A DNA stretch of 64,000 nt. Source: Aquimarina sp. BL5. GTDB taxonomy: Bacteria; Bacteroidota; Bacteroidia; Flavobacteriales; Flavobacteriaceae. A program made the translations under genes and the position numbers. The notes below the pieces were generated by a model. It was given only the letters and a program-made list of their open reading frames with translations. It was not told the origin of the DNA and made no database searches. How positions within the stretch are numbered: position 1 is the stretch's first letter; the number at the start of each line of letters is the position of its first letter. The stretch lies in assembly GCF_003443675.1 (NCBI RefSeq), contig NZ_CP031963.1, positions 3,495,501 through 3,559,500 of the forward strand, given 5' to 3'. Below, piece by piece: positions 1 to 8,390 of the stretch.

Positions 1-95
1 ATAGCCGCAGTTTCTAGCAAAACAAAAAATACTGGCCCAATCAAAAAGGCTAATATAAATCCTAAAAATATTGCTGCTTGAGCGTCTTGAAACAT
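1..95 (-). CDS. LysE-family exporter, N-terminus only (runs off the window)
   Basis: Only the first 31 codons are inside the window. The translation from the ATG at 93-95 begins MFQDAQAAIFLGFILAF and continues with a Gly-Pro pair followed by Phe-Phe-Val-Leu-Leu. A hydrophobic first helix with the GP turn is typical of LysE/RhtB-type amino-acid or metabolite exporters (inner membrane, about 200-230 residues, six helices). Substrate cannot be told. The next gene downstream in this orientation lies outside the window; the gene on its right (head-GIN protein) ends 41 bases away on the same strand and would be transcribed towards it, so the two could share a transcript. The family call rests on a short fragment. 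Confidence 0.6.
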   Translation of the reverse strand, partial: MFQDAQAAIFLGFILAFLIGPVFFVLLETAA

Positions 96-135
96 AGAAT
101 TTAAGCGTGTTTCTTACAAATTTAGAAAATAGAAC

Positions 136-810
136 TTAGTTTACCTCTATAATTTTACCTCCAAATACTTTTTTTCCATCAACTTCTTTTGGGTTTCCAT
201 AAATTCTTATAGTACCACCTGCAGCTGTATTAGCTTTTACGTAGTCACTAGCATTAACATTTGCTCTACCACCGGCACTAATCTTTACTTGTGTTCTTAC
301 TGTTTTTAAGTCTTCTGAAATAAATTGTCCTCCAGCCTTAACAGTTACTTCCTGTTCTTCAGCGCTTCCTTCTAAATGTAATCCTCCTCCGCTAACAGCT
401 CGTGCTAATAATTTATCAGTTTTTATTTCTGCATATATATCACCACCTTCTTGTGCTCTTAGATCCAATTCTGAAGCCGTTACTACACCTTTCACCATTA
501 TCTTAGCTCCTTCATTTACATCTAATTTTGAAATATCTGTATAATACACCGTAACATTGGTATCATTGGTATCCCAGGTATTACTTAAAGACATTTTGAT
601 TTTTAGAACATTATCTTTAATAACTACATCCACTTCCTTTCTACTAATACCTGATATTTCTACCTTATTTTCTGATCCATTGATAAGTTTAACTTCTATT
701 TTATCAAAGACTTTAAGTTCATTAAAATCTCCTACATTTTTTGTTATAACCTTTTGAGCATTCAGCATGGATACAACAAATACTAACGAAAGAAATACTA
801 CTTTTTTCAT
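136..810 (-). CDS. Head GIN domain-containing secreted protein (DUF2807-like)
   Basis: The 224-residue product starts with a clear Sec signal peptide (MKKVVFLSLVFVVSMLNAQ). After it comes one repetitive beta-solenoid-like region with recurring patterns such as LDVNEGAKIMVKG, LDLRAQEGGDIYAE and KISAGGRANVNAS, in which Gly-Gly and Ala-Gly turns recur about every 20 residues. This is the pattern of the Bacteroidota putative autotransporter adhesin head GIN domain. The protein is probably periplasmic or surface-exposed; no enzymatic residues are recognisable and its role is unknown. No lipobox and no T9SS tail. It follows rnr on the same strand after a 66-base gap. Confidence 0.8.
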   Translation of the reverse strand: MKKVVFLSLVFVVSMLNAQKVITKNVGDFNELKVFDKIEVKLINGSENKVEISGISRKEVDVVIKDNVLKIKMSLSNTWDTNDTNVTVYYTDISKLDVNEGAKIMVKGVVTASELDLRAQEGGDIYAEIKTDKLLARAVSGGGLHLEGSAEEQEVTVKAGGQFISEDLKTVRTQVKISAGGRANVNASDYVKANTAAGGTIRIYGNPKEVDGKKVFGGKIIEVN

Positions 811-876
811 TTCCTAAATAAATTTAAAATTGATAAATGTGTGATTTATATTTTGAATAACGATTGCTACTGTACT

Positions 877-3075
877 TTATTCTAATTCTTGTTTGCTACC
901 TAGTAAAGTAAAGTCTAAATGTCTTTTAATAAGATCTGCATTTTTTACTTTTACATATACCTCATCCCCTAACTGATATACTTTTTTAGAATTTTGACCA
1001 ATCACTGCATATTCGTCCTGATCAAATACATAATGATCATCACTCATATCCTTAAGACGGATCATTCCTTCGCATTTATTACTAATAATCTCTACGTAAA
1101 TACCCCATTCTGTTACACCAGAGATTACTCCTAAGAATTCTTCCTCTTCATGATCCTTCATAAATTTAATCTGCATGTATTTTATAGAATCTCTTTCTGC
1201 ACTTGCAGCCAGATTTTCCATAGAACTACTATGATTGCATCGTTCTTCATATTCCTCTTCTGAGGCAGATTTTCCACTATCCAAATAATGTTGTAGCAAA
1301 CGATGTGCCATAACATCCGGATACCTTCGTATAGGAGAAGTAAAGTGAGAATAATAATCAAAAGCTAGTCCGTAGTGTCCAATATTATGAGTAGTGTATT
1401 CTGCTTTACTCATACTTCTAATGGCTAATGTATCTACAAGATTTTGTTCTTTCTTTCCTTGAACATCTCTTAATAATCCATTTAGTGAATTAGTCGTAGT
1501 CTTACGATCTCTTAAATCCAGTTTATAACCAAATCGTCCTATAACGTTTTGTAAAGCTGCCAACTTTTCGTCATTAGGTTCATCGTGAACTCTGTATATA
1601 AATGTTTTCTTTGGATTTTGCTTTCCAATGAACTCTGCGACCTTTTTATTAGCAAGTAACATAAACTCTTCAATAAGCTTATTTGCATCCTTAGAAGTCT
1701 TAAAAAACACTCCTACCGGATTGTTTTCTTCATTTAGATTAAATTTTACTTCTACTTTATCAAAAGAAATAGCACCTTGACCCATTCGTTTCGCACGCAT
1801 AATCTTAGCTAGTTCATCCAATTTCAGAACTGCATCCGCTATTTTTTGATCTGCTTTATACTCTTTTCCCGTAAGAGAAATTTCATTAGGAATAGTATTT
1901 TCCCTAGTTTCTATGATATGTTGTGCTTCTTCATAAGCAAAACGGGCATCAGAATAGGTAACTGTCCTACCAAACCATTGGTTTTTAATTTCAGCTTTGT
2001 TATTTAGTTCAAAAACAGCAGAAAATGTATACTTTTCTTCGTGTGGTCGTAAAGAACAAGCATTATTTGATAAAACTTCTGGAAGCATAGGCACTACTCT
2101 ATCTACTAAATACACAGAAGTTGCTCTTTCATAGGCTTCTTCATCCAGAATTGTTCCTGGCTTTACATAATGTGATACATCCGCAATATGAATTCCAATT
2201 TCATAATTACCATTTTCTAAAACCTCAAATGATAGTGCATCATCAAAGTCTTTAGCGTCTTTTGGATCAATAGTAAAGGTTAGCGTTTTGCGCATATCTC
2301 TACGATTTTTAATCTCTGATTCCTGAATAGAAGTATCTATTTCATTTGCATACGTTTCTACTTCTACCGGAAATTCGTATGGTAAACCGTATTGTGCTAA
2401 TATGGAATGAATTTCTGTATTATGCTCTCCTGGTTTACCAAGAACTTTTATCACTTTTCCGAATGGGGAATCTGCTTTTTCAGGCCAATCTTCTAGTTTG
2501 ACCAATACCTTATCACCATCTTCTGCATCTTTTATTTTATTTTTCGGAACGAAAATATCTGTATACATCTTACCGTCCTGCATATTTACAAATGCATAAT
2601 TCTTCTGTATTTCGATTACTCCTACAAACTCCTCTTTCTTTCTAGAAATAATTCTTGTGATCTCTCCCTCACTCTTACCTCTGCGCTTACGTTTGTATAC
2701 ATATACTTCAACTTCATCTCCATGTAGCGCTTTATTAAGATTATTATTTGGTATAAAAATGTCATCTTCCAGATCGGTAACTATCACGTATCCAGAACCT
2801 TTAGATGTAATATCCAATCTTCCAGAATATGTATTAATATTAGGTACAATTTTAAATTTTCCTCTACCTATCTCTTCTATTTCTTTTTTTGCTGCAAGCT
2901 GTGATAATTTCTTAATTATCTGATTCCGACTACTAGGGTCGTCTACACCAAACTTAGCAGCAATTTGTTTATAGTTAAAAGATTGGTTTGGTTCTGATTT
3001 AAGTATTTTGAGTATTCCTTGGGTGATATTTTCTATTTTCGGAGACTTTTTTCCTCTTCTTCTTTTTCTTTTCAT
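877..3075 (-). CDS. rnr: Ribonuclease R
   Basis: A 732-residue processive 3'-5' exoribonuclease of the RNase II/R superfamily, acting on structured RNA in the cytoplasm. In order: basic N-terminus (MKRKRRRGKKS), a winged-helix segment (about 15-70), cold-shock/OB segments (about 75-230), the RNB catalytic domain (about 250-590) with the acidic metal-binding motif TIDPKDAKDFDDALS and the downstream FTSPIRRYPDVMAHRLL signature, and a C-terminal S1 domain (about 640-725). Length is normal for Bacteroidota RNase R. The gene stands alone, with the head-GIN gene downstream and a 235-base AT-rich intergenic region upstream separating it from divergent small genes. Confidence 0.96.
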   Translation of the reverse strand: MKRKRRRGKKSPKIENITQGILKILKSEPNQSFNYKQIAAKFGVDDPSSRNQIIKKLSQLAAKKEIEEIGRGKFKIVPNINTYSGRLDITSKGSGYVIVTDLEDDIFIPNNNLNKALHGDEVEVYVYKRKRRGKSEGEITRIISRKKEEFVGVIEIQKNYAFVNMQDGKMYTDIFVPKNKIKDAEDGDKVLVKLEDWPEKADSPFGKVIKVLGKPGEHNTEIHSILAQYGLPYEFPVEVETYANEIDTSIQESEIKNRRDMRKTLTFTIDPKDAKDFDDALSFEVLENGNYEIGIHIADVSHYVKPGTILDEEAYERATSVYLVDRVVPMLPEVLSNNACSLRPHEEKYTFSAVFELNNKAEIKNQWFGRTVTYSDARFAYEEAQHIIETRENTIPNEISLTGKEYKADQKIADAVLKLDELAKIMRAKRMGQGAISFDKVEVKFNLNEENNPVGVFFKTSKDANKLIEEFMLLANKKVAEFIGKQNPKKTFIYRVHDEPNDEKLAALQNVIGRFGYKLDLRDRKTTTNSLNGLLRDVQGKKEQNLVDTLAIRSMSKAEYTTHNIGHYGLAFDYYSHFTSPIRRYPDVMAHRLLQHYLDSGKSASEEEYEERCNHSSSMENLAASAERDSIKYMQIKFMKDHEEEEFLGVISGVTEWGIYVEIISNKCEGMIRLKDMSDDHYVFDQDEYAVIGQNSKKVYQLGDEVYVKVKNADLIKRHLDFTLLGSKQELE

Positions 3076-3310
3076 TAATGTCTTTTAAATAATCTAATAT
3101 AAAATTACAGCTTATCTTTTAACATAAGTTGTTTTCTGTATAAACTTTTATTAAATATTAAATTTTATTATTGTTTATAGTTAAAAAAATATATTATCTG
3201 TAAATCAATACATTACAAATAACTATTATCAACAAATCTTCTTATTTTTCTTAAAATTTACTTAATTTTAAAATACCAAGATCGTTATTTGTTCGTTTGC
3301 TACTAAGTAT

Positions 3311-3493
3311 ATGATACCTAAAATCAAAAAAATTCATAAAATTATATTTCTATTTACACTAATATTTTTATTAGGTATATATTATTCTACGCTTTATATT
3401 GGAAATACAATGGATCAGAAAACAGATACCAATGAGAAATCAGAAATAAATGGTGCTATACACTCTGATAAGGAAGCTACACAAATTAATTAA
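3311..3493 (+). CDS. Small single-pass membrane protein, unknown
   Basis: A 60-codon frame with ATG start encodes a basic N-terminus (MIPKIKKIHK), one strong hydrophobic helix (residues about 11-32) and a polar, charged tail of about 28 residues. It sits 54 bases upstream of the DUF2007 gene on the same strand. I recognise no family. The neat topology (positive inside, one helix, hydrophilic tail) argues for a real gene, but it is short, AT-rich and lacks a recognisable leader, so it could be a chance frame. Confidence 0.4.
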   Translation: MIPKIKKIHKIIFLFTLIFLLGIYYSTLYIGNTMDQKTDTNEKSEINGAIHSDKEATQIN

Positions 3494-3546
3494 CTCTTTT
3501 TTATATAATTTGTATATTTAGATAATCTATTATCTGGATTATTTCT

Positions 3547-3786
3547 ATGAAAGATTTTATTACAATTGCAACCTTTACGTATCCAAACGATTATGCAATA
3601 TTACGACTTCTTTTGGAAAGAGAAGGAATTTCTTATTTTTTTGAGAACGAAACAATGATCGGGGTCTTTCCTTTTTACTCAAACGCTCTAGGCGGTATAA
3701 ATCTTAAAATTCATCGAAAGGATCAAATAAAAGTGCAAGAAATCATAGATGATCTTAACACGAATTCACACCTTAGAATTATATAA
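3547..3786 (+). CDS. DUF2007 domain protein (putative signal-transducing)
   Basis: The 79-residue product has the DUF2007 layout: an N-terminal strand (FITIATFTYPNDYAILRLLLEREGI), a helix whose function in the family is unknown, a central FENE segment, and a C-terminal strand-helix (INLKIHRKDQIKVQEIIDDL). The family is small, cytoplasmic and fused or adjacent to varied partners; it resembles PII-like folds. It may be co-transcribed with the preceding small membrane protein. No ligand or partner is evident here. Confidence 0.75.
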   Translation: MKDFITIATFTYPNDYAILRLLLEREGISYFFENETMIGVFPFYSNALGGINLKIHRKDQIKVQEIIDDLNTNSHLRII

Positions 3787-4276
3787 TCTAATAAACTATC
3801 TTTTTATAGTTTTCAACATATATTATATATATACTTTTCTTTTCTTTAAAATTAAAAAATAAAAATGATGATTATAATGTAGTGTTGATAGCGGTATAAC
3901 TTTATTAAATTTTATTTGGTTATTGAGTTAGTTTGATTTTTCAAATATATATCAACAACATATGAATAGGGTAATCAATTGAAAATGTTATAAAAATGAA
4001 TTTTAATTAACAACTGTTCATATTTTATAAACACAAGTTTTTATTAATAGTTTTATGGTAAAACCATAGTTAATAATGACAATTTATTGTTTAAAAACTT
4101 AACTAGAAAAAGGTGGTAATAAATTTTGATATGTGATTAGTAATCGTGTATTGAAATAATATTTAGAATCACCAAAAAAAGTTTCTCAATTTTAGGAACT
4201 ATTTATACACATGTAATGTTAACAGGAGGTAAGGGGTTATTAACATTAAGGTAATATTGGGTTAATTTATTGATTT
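3787..4276. other. Long AT-rich intergenic region, no gene seen
   Basis: About 490 bases between the DUF2007 gene and the rpiB promoter. It is very AT-rich, full of short A/T runs, and holds no convincing frame on either strand, no strong hairpin and no perfect TAnnTTTG box that I could find. Confidence 0.5.
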
Positions 4277-4311
4277 TTTGAACCTTACTTTTTTTGTTTA
4301 AAGTATCTTTG
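4277..4311 (+). promoter_or_regulatory. Promoter of the rpiB-CDF-GNAT operon
   Basis: TTTG at 4277-4280 and TATCTTTG at 4304-4311 match the Bacteroidota -33 (TTTG) and -7 (TAnnTTTG) elements, with a spacer of 23, at the long end of the usual range. The transcript would start near 4317, about 44 bases before the rpiB start codon. Confidence 0.55.
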
Positions 4312-4360
4312 CTTTCAACAAAAAATCTTAATCTCTAAATAATTTAAAAACTAAAAAGTT

Positions 4361-4792
4361 GTGAAAATAGCTATTGGAAATGATCACGCGGGAACCGAAT
4401 ACAAATTTGGAATAATAACATATTTAAAAACTCAAGGAATAGAGGTTATAAATTATGGTACGGATGAAAATAGCAGTGTAGATTATCCGGATTTTGTTCA
4501 TCCTGTAGCAAAAGATGTAGATACTAATAATGTAGATTTTGGAATACTTATTTGTGGTAGTGGAAACGGTGTTTCAATGACAGCAAATAAATATAAAAAT
4601 GTTCGTGCTGGTTTATGTTGGACAAAAGAAATAACTGAATTAACTAGACAACATAATAATGCTAATATTATAAGTATTCCGGCAAGGTTTACATCCTTAC
4701 CACAAGCTATTGAAATGGTCAAAACTTTTTTAGAAACAGAATTCGAAGGAGGAAGACATCAGAATAGAGTAAATAAGATCTCTATGTGTTAA
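4361..4792 (+). CDS. rpiB: RpiB/LacAB-family sugar-phosphate isomerase (ribose-5-phosphate isomerase B)
   Basis: A 143-residue cytoplasmic enzyme of the pentose-phosphate pathway, interconverting ribose-5-P and ribulose-5-P. Diagnostic features: N-terminal GNDHAG motif (Asp-His of the substrate site), YPDF, and ICGSGNG containing the catalytic Cys of the RpiB family, followed by the RAGLCW strand and a conserved HNNANIISIPAR segment. The start is GTG at 4361, since no ATG lies upstream in frame and the conserved KIAIGNDH begins at once. It is the first gene of a tight operon: the CDF transporter starts 12 bases after its stop. Confidence 0.93.
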   Translation: MKIAIGNDHAGTEYKFGIITYLKTQGIEVINYGTDENSSVDYPDFVHPVAKDVDTNNVDFGILICGSGNGVSMTANKYKNVRAGLCWTKEITELTRQHNNANIISIPARFTSLPQAIEMVKTFLETEFEGGRHQNRVNKISMC

Positions 4793-4804
4793 TTAAGAGT
4801 ATAC

Positions 4805-5725
4805 ATGGTAAAAACGCACGCTCATAACCATCATACACATTCACATCCAAAATTAAGAGGGCGTAACTTATTAGTTTCTATTTTATTAAACATTGTAATT
4901 ACGGTTGCACAGGTTATAGGTGGTATAGTTTCAGGAAGTCTTTCTTTACTATCAGATGCACTTCATAATTTTAGTGATGTACTTTCTTTGATTGTTAGTT
5001 TTTTTGCCAATAGATTAGCAAAAAAGGAAGCATCTATTCAAAGAACTTTTGGATTTAAAAGAGCAGAAATAATGGCTGCTTTTATAAATGCCTCTACGCT
5101 TATTGTTGTGGCTATTTTTTTGGTTGTAGAAGCGATAGAGAGACTGCAAAACCCACAAGAAATTACAACTCAGACGGTCATTATATTATCTTCTGTGGCT
5201 ATTGTAGGTAATGGTATAAGTGTTTTGTTGTTAAAAAAAGATAGTAAGGTGAATATGAATATGAGATCTGCATATTTACACCTTATTACTGATATGATGG
5301 CGTCAGTTGCAGTTTTGTTAGGAGGGTTATTAATGAAATTTTATCAAATATTTTGGATAGATAGCCTCCTTACTTTTATTATCGCTATTTATTTGATTGT
5401 TGTTGGATATGATTTATTAAAATCGTCTTTTAAAATATTAATGTTATTTACTCCAGAAAAAATTGCTGTAAAAGAGATTGTAAAAGTTGTGAATAATTTA
5501 CCAGAAGTTAAAAGTATTCATCACGTACACGTATGGCAGCTTAATGAAGAAGAAACACATCTAGAGGCACATATAGATTTTGATAATGATATTCAGGTGT
5601 CCAGATTCGGAGAAATACTTCATATGATAGAAAATGTATTATATGATAAATTTGGTATAAACCATGTTACTTTACAACCGGAGTATAACAAAAATGATAG
5701 TAAAGATATTATCGTACAAGACTGA
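4805..5725 (+). CDS. Cation diffusion facilitator (CDF) divalent-metal exporter
   Basis: A 306-residue inner-membrane Zn2+/Co2+/Cd2+ exporter of the CzcD/ZitB branch. The N-terminus is His-rich (MVKTHAHNHHTHSHP), followed by six hydrophobic helices. The transport-site residues are visible: SDALHNFSD in TM2 and HLITDMMAS (HxxxD) in TM5. A C-terminal cytoplasmic domain (about 215-295) includes HHVHVWQL and a histidine-bearing HLEAHIDFD strand, as in metal-sensing CDF tails. It lies between rpiB and a GNAT gene; the link to rpiB appears to be co-transcription rather than pathway. Metal specificity is not certain. Confidence 0.93.
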   Translation: MVKTHAHNHHTHSHPKLRGRNLLVSILLNIVITVAQVIGGIVSGSLSLLSDALHNFSDVLSLIVSFFANRLAKKEASIQRTFGFKRAEIMAAFINASTLIVVAIFLVVEAIERLQNPQEITTQTVIILSSVAIVGNGISVLLLKKDSKVNMNMRSAYLHLITDMMASVAVLLGGLLMKFYQIFWIDSLLTFIIAIYLIVVGYDLLKSSFKILMLFTPEKIAVKEIVKVVNNLPEVKSIHHVHVWQLNEEETHLEAHIDFDNDIQVSRFGEILHMIENVLYDKFGINHVTLQPEYNKNDSKDIIVQD

Positions 5726-5728
5726 TAT

Positions 5729-6175
5729 ATGGATATTGAATTTAGAATTAAGCGTTTTGACGAGTTAGAGCTTATAGAGCTGTATAAAATTTTGCGCTTA
5801 CGTGCTGAAGTTTTTGTGGTAGAACAAGATTGCGTTTATCAAGATATTGATAATAAAGATCAAAAAGCCCTTCATGTGATAGGATACAAAAATGATGAAG
5901 TTGTAGCTTATACAAGAATATTTAATACTGGGGATTATTTTGAAAATGCCAGTATTGGTAGAGTAGTAGTATCAGAAAATGCCAGAAAATATGGCTACGG
6001 ACATAATCTGATAAAGAAAAGTATTGAAGGGATACAAGAAGAATTCCAAACAGATCAGATCAAAATATCAGCGCAATGTTATCTTGAGAAATTTTATAAA
6101 AAACACGGATTTAAACAAATAGGAGAAGAATATCTGGAAGATGGTATTCCACACATAGCAATGATTAGGTCTTAA
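5729..6175 (+). CDS. GNAT family N-acetyltransferase, ElaA-like
   Basis: A 148-residue cytoplasmic acyl-CoA N-acetyltransferase. The N-terminal ELYKILRLRAEVFVVEQDC segment and HVIGYKNDEVVAYTRI are characteristic of the ElaA branch. IGRVVVSENARKYGYG carries the acetyl-CoA-binding R/Q-x-x-G-x-G/A loop in the form RKYGYG, and YKKHGFKQIGEEYLEDGIPH forms the C-terminal strand pair. It starts 3 bases after the CDF stop, so it is the last gene of the operon. A strong bidirectional hairpin follows. The substrate is unknown. Confidence 0.88.
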   Translation: MDIEFRIKRFDELELIELYKILRLRAEVFVVEQDCVYQDIDNKDQKALHVIGYKNDEVVAYTRIFNTGDYFENASIGRVVVSENARKYGYGHNLIKKSIEGIQEEFQTDQIKISAQCYLEKFYKKHGFKQIGEEYLEDGIPHIAMIRS

Positions 6176-6182
6176 TAACAAA

Positions 6183-6210
6183 AAAACCATCCGCCGTCGC
6201 GGATGGTTTT
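6183..6210. terminator. Bidirectional intrinsic terminator
   Basis: A perfect 12-bp stem (6183-6194 with 6199-6210; core ACCATCCGC / GCGGATGGT) with a 4-base loop and A/T tracts on both sides. It sits between the convergent GNAT (+) and S41 protease (-) genes and can serve both. Confidence 0.9.
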
Positions 6211-6227
6211 CATATATAGAACCTTAA

Positions 6228-7868
6228 TTATTTTAAGATTTTATCATATTGGGCTTTGTTTCCTAAAATCTCTTTACTCTTTTCAATTTCTGGATTATGG
6301 TTTATGTAGTAATTATATAGACCTTCTCTATATGAATAGCGCTTTACTATCTCATCCGTAAGTAAATTTGCAATTTCCGTTTTGTATGTATCCAATCCTT
6401 TTTCTTTAGAAGTTTTGATAGATGCTAATAAAGCATTATAACTCTCAGAAATATCTTCATCAAGCTTATCTCTTTTAGCTACTTCTAAGGATTTTTTAAG
6501 AGACTTCTCTGTGGCAGTTTCATAGTCGAAACCGCTTTGTTTTACAAATTTTTTAAAATCTTCGTAGTCTTTATCAGTAAACTTGAAATTGGCGATATTA
6601 TCGTTTGGATGAGCATAATAATATCTTGTTCCGTAATCAAATATAGCATCTGATTGAAGTAGAGAAGTGGTTATATTACTAAATTTTGAAGTTTCCATTT
6701 CGATATCTGGTTGAATTCCTCCTCCATCATATACAGTTCTTCCTTTTTTTGTTTTAAAAGCTTTAAAATCTTTTTCACTTATGCGAACAGCTTTATTATT
6801 TTCATCCCGATTCCAATAATCCAGCGCTTGTATACACCTTCCACTTGGCGTATAATAGCGAGATATTGTTATTTTTAGCTGTGTCCCATAAGTAAGTTTT
6901 TTAGGGCGTTGCACTAGCCCTTTACCAAAACTTCTAGCGCCAATCACAACACCTCTATCTAAATCCTGAATACTTCCGGCAACAATTTCACTAGCAGAAG
7001 CACTTCTGCCATTTACTAACACCACTAAAGGAATCTCTGTATCAACAGGAGTTTTTTTCGTGAAATACTCTTTATTATATTTTTTTACAACTGATTTGGT
7101 TGTGGTAATAAGTTCTCCTTTAGGTACGAATATGTTGGTGACATTAATAGCTTCGCTAAGTAAACCTCCGGGATTTCCTCTTAGGTCTAGAATAATTTTA
7201 TCCGCTCCTTTAGCTTTTAGATCTTTTAAAGCAGCAACAGTTTCTGACGAAGCTTTGTTATTAAATTTAGATAGTACAATATATCCTGTATTATCATCTA
7301 ATAATGTAGAAAACGGAACAGCTTTTACTTCTATTTCTTCTCTGGTTAGGATTGTGGTTTTTGTTTGATCTTGCCTTTTGTAAGTAATTTCTACTTTGGT
7401 ACCACTAGCTCCTTTAAGAAGCTCTCCTGCATCTTCTTCAAAATCTGACACAGTTACATCACCAATCTTAATAATTTCATCTCCAGCCTTAAGACCAGCT
7501 TTGTCTGCAGGATAATCTTTATAAGGTTCTACAATGATTATTTTATCCTTAACGGTTTTAACCGAAGCACCAATACCCGTATATTCTCCGGCATTTCTAA
7601 TTTTGGATGCTTCTACATCTTGTTCGTTCCAATATTTAGTATATGGATCTAAATCATCTAGCATAGCCTTAATAGCAGTGTCCATAAGTTCTGCAGGATT
7701 CGTCTCATCCACATAATTCATGTTTAACTCTTTAAACATGGTAGTAAAAATTTCAATCTGTTTGGCGATTTCAAAAAAATCGGATTTAAAACTTACTGTA
7801 GATAATAGAATAATAACTGCAACTGCAGGATAAAGGACTCTCTTTTTCATACGTTTTATCTTTTTCAT
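6228..7868 (-). CDS. S41 family C-terminal processing peptidase
   Basis: A 546-residue serine protease of the CtpA/Prc type, exported and probably membrane-anchored: a basic start (MKKIKRMKKR) is followed by one hydrophobic segment. A PDZ domain (about 90-170, with EYTGIGASV and DYPADKAGLKAGD) precedes the S41 core. LDLRGNPGGLL, the catalytic-Ser motif NGRSASASEIVAG and the catalytic-Lys motif SFGKGLVQ are all intact, giving a Ser/Lys dyad. The long C-terminal helical extension (about 400-546) is common in Bacteroidota members. It follows rnpA by 28 bases on the same strand. Substrates, by family, are tails of envelope proteins. Confidence 0.94.
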   Translation of the reverse strand: MKKIKRMKKRVLYPAVAVIILLSTVSFKSDFFEIAKQIEIFTTMFKELNMNYVDETNPAELMDTAIKAMLDDLDPYTKYWNEQDVEASKIRNAGEYTGIGASVKTVKDKIIIVEPYKDYPADKAGLKAGDEIIKIGDVTVSDFEEDAGELLKGASGTKVEITYKRQDQTKTTILTREEIEVKAVPFSTLLDDNTGYIVLSKFNNKASSETVAALKDLKAKGADKIILDLRGNPGGLLSEAINVTNIFVPKGELITTTKSVVKKYNKEYFTKKTPVDTEIPLVVLVNGRSASASEIVAGSIQDLDRGVVIGARSFGKGLVQRPKKLTYGTQLKITISRYYTPSGRCIQALDYWNRDENNKAVRISEKDFKAFKTKKGRTVYDGGGIQPDIEMETSKFSNITTSLLQSDAIFDYGTRYYYAHPNDNIANFKFTDKDYEDFKKFVKQSGFDYETATEKSLKKSLEVAKRDKLDEDISESYNALLASIKTSKEKGLDTYKTEIANLLTDEIVKRYSYREGLYNYYINHNPEIEKSKEILGNKAQYDKILK

Positions 7869-7896
7869 TTTTTATCAGGCAACAAGATGTTTAAAA

Positions 7897-8277
7897 CTAA
7901 GGTGTTTCAATTTCTTTCGCAATGAACTTTTGTATAATTTCTTTTATTTTAGATTCAATTATTATATGGTCTGGCATTTCTTTACCAGTATATAAGAACA
8001 TAAAAGCAAATTGATGAGTAGTGTTGTTGCCTACAATATACTTATTTTTTCTATAACTTTCGCGCAATAAACGTTTTATACGATTGCGATCTACAGCCTT
8101 TTTAAAATTACGCTTACTTACTGAAACTCCTGCTTGAATCTGAACTTCTTTTTCTAAGGTAGTTTTTCTGTAAATAAGTCGTATAGGATATTTGGCAATA
8201 GATTTCCCCTCTGAAAAAAGAAGCTCTATTTCCTTTTTACTTTTCAGTCTTTCATTTGTGCCAAAAGTTGCTTTCAT
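7897..8277 (-). CDS. rnpA: Ribonuclease P protein component
   Basis: A 126-residue basic protein subunit of RNase P, which assists the catalytic RNA in 5' tRNA maturation. The signature KKAVDRNRIKRLLRESYRKN is the RNR motif of the family, and the N-terminus NERLKSKKEIELLFSEGKSI is typical. I choose the ATG at 8277 (MKATFGTNERL) rather than one six codons upstream, because homologues start with a short lead before the K-x-x-R-L-K segment. No rpmH lies beside it, unlike in many phyla. The gene is immediately upstream of the S41 protease and probably co-transcribed with it. Confidence 0.93.
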   Translation of the reverse strand: MKATFGTNERLKSKKEIELLFSEGKSIAKYPIRLIYRKTTLEKEVQIQAGVSVSKRNFKKAVDRNRIKRLLRESYRKNKYIVGNNTTHQFAFMFLYTGKEMPDHIIIESKIKEIIQKFIAKEIETP

Positions 8278-8326
8278 GTTTGGGTAAAAATACAATAAGA
8301 TTTGGTATAAGATATTCTTAAAAAGA

Positions 8327-8360
8327 AAAACCAGAATCGAAGTATTTCAATTCTGGTTTT
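8327..8360 (-). terminator. Intrinsic terminator of the M1 peptidase transcript
   Basis: An 11-bp stem (AAAACCAGAAT at 8327-8337 pairs with 8350-8360) with a 12-base loop. On the minus strand it is followed by a T-rich run, 31 bases after the stop of the M1 peptidase gene. Confidence 0.8.
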
Positions 8361-8390
8361 CTGAATTATTCTAAAAATCAATACTATTTA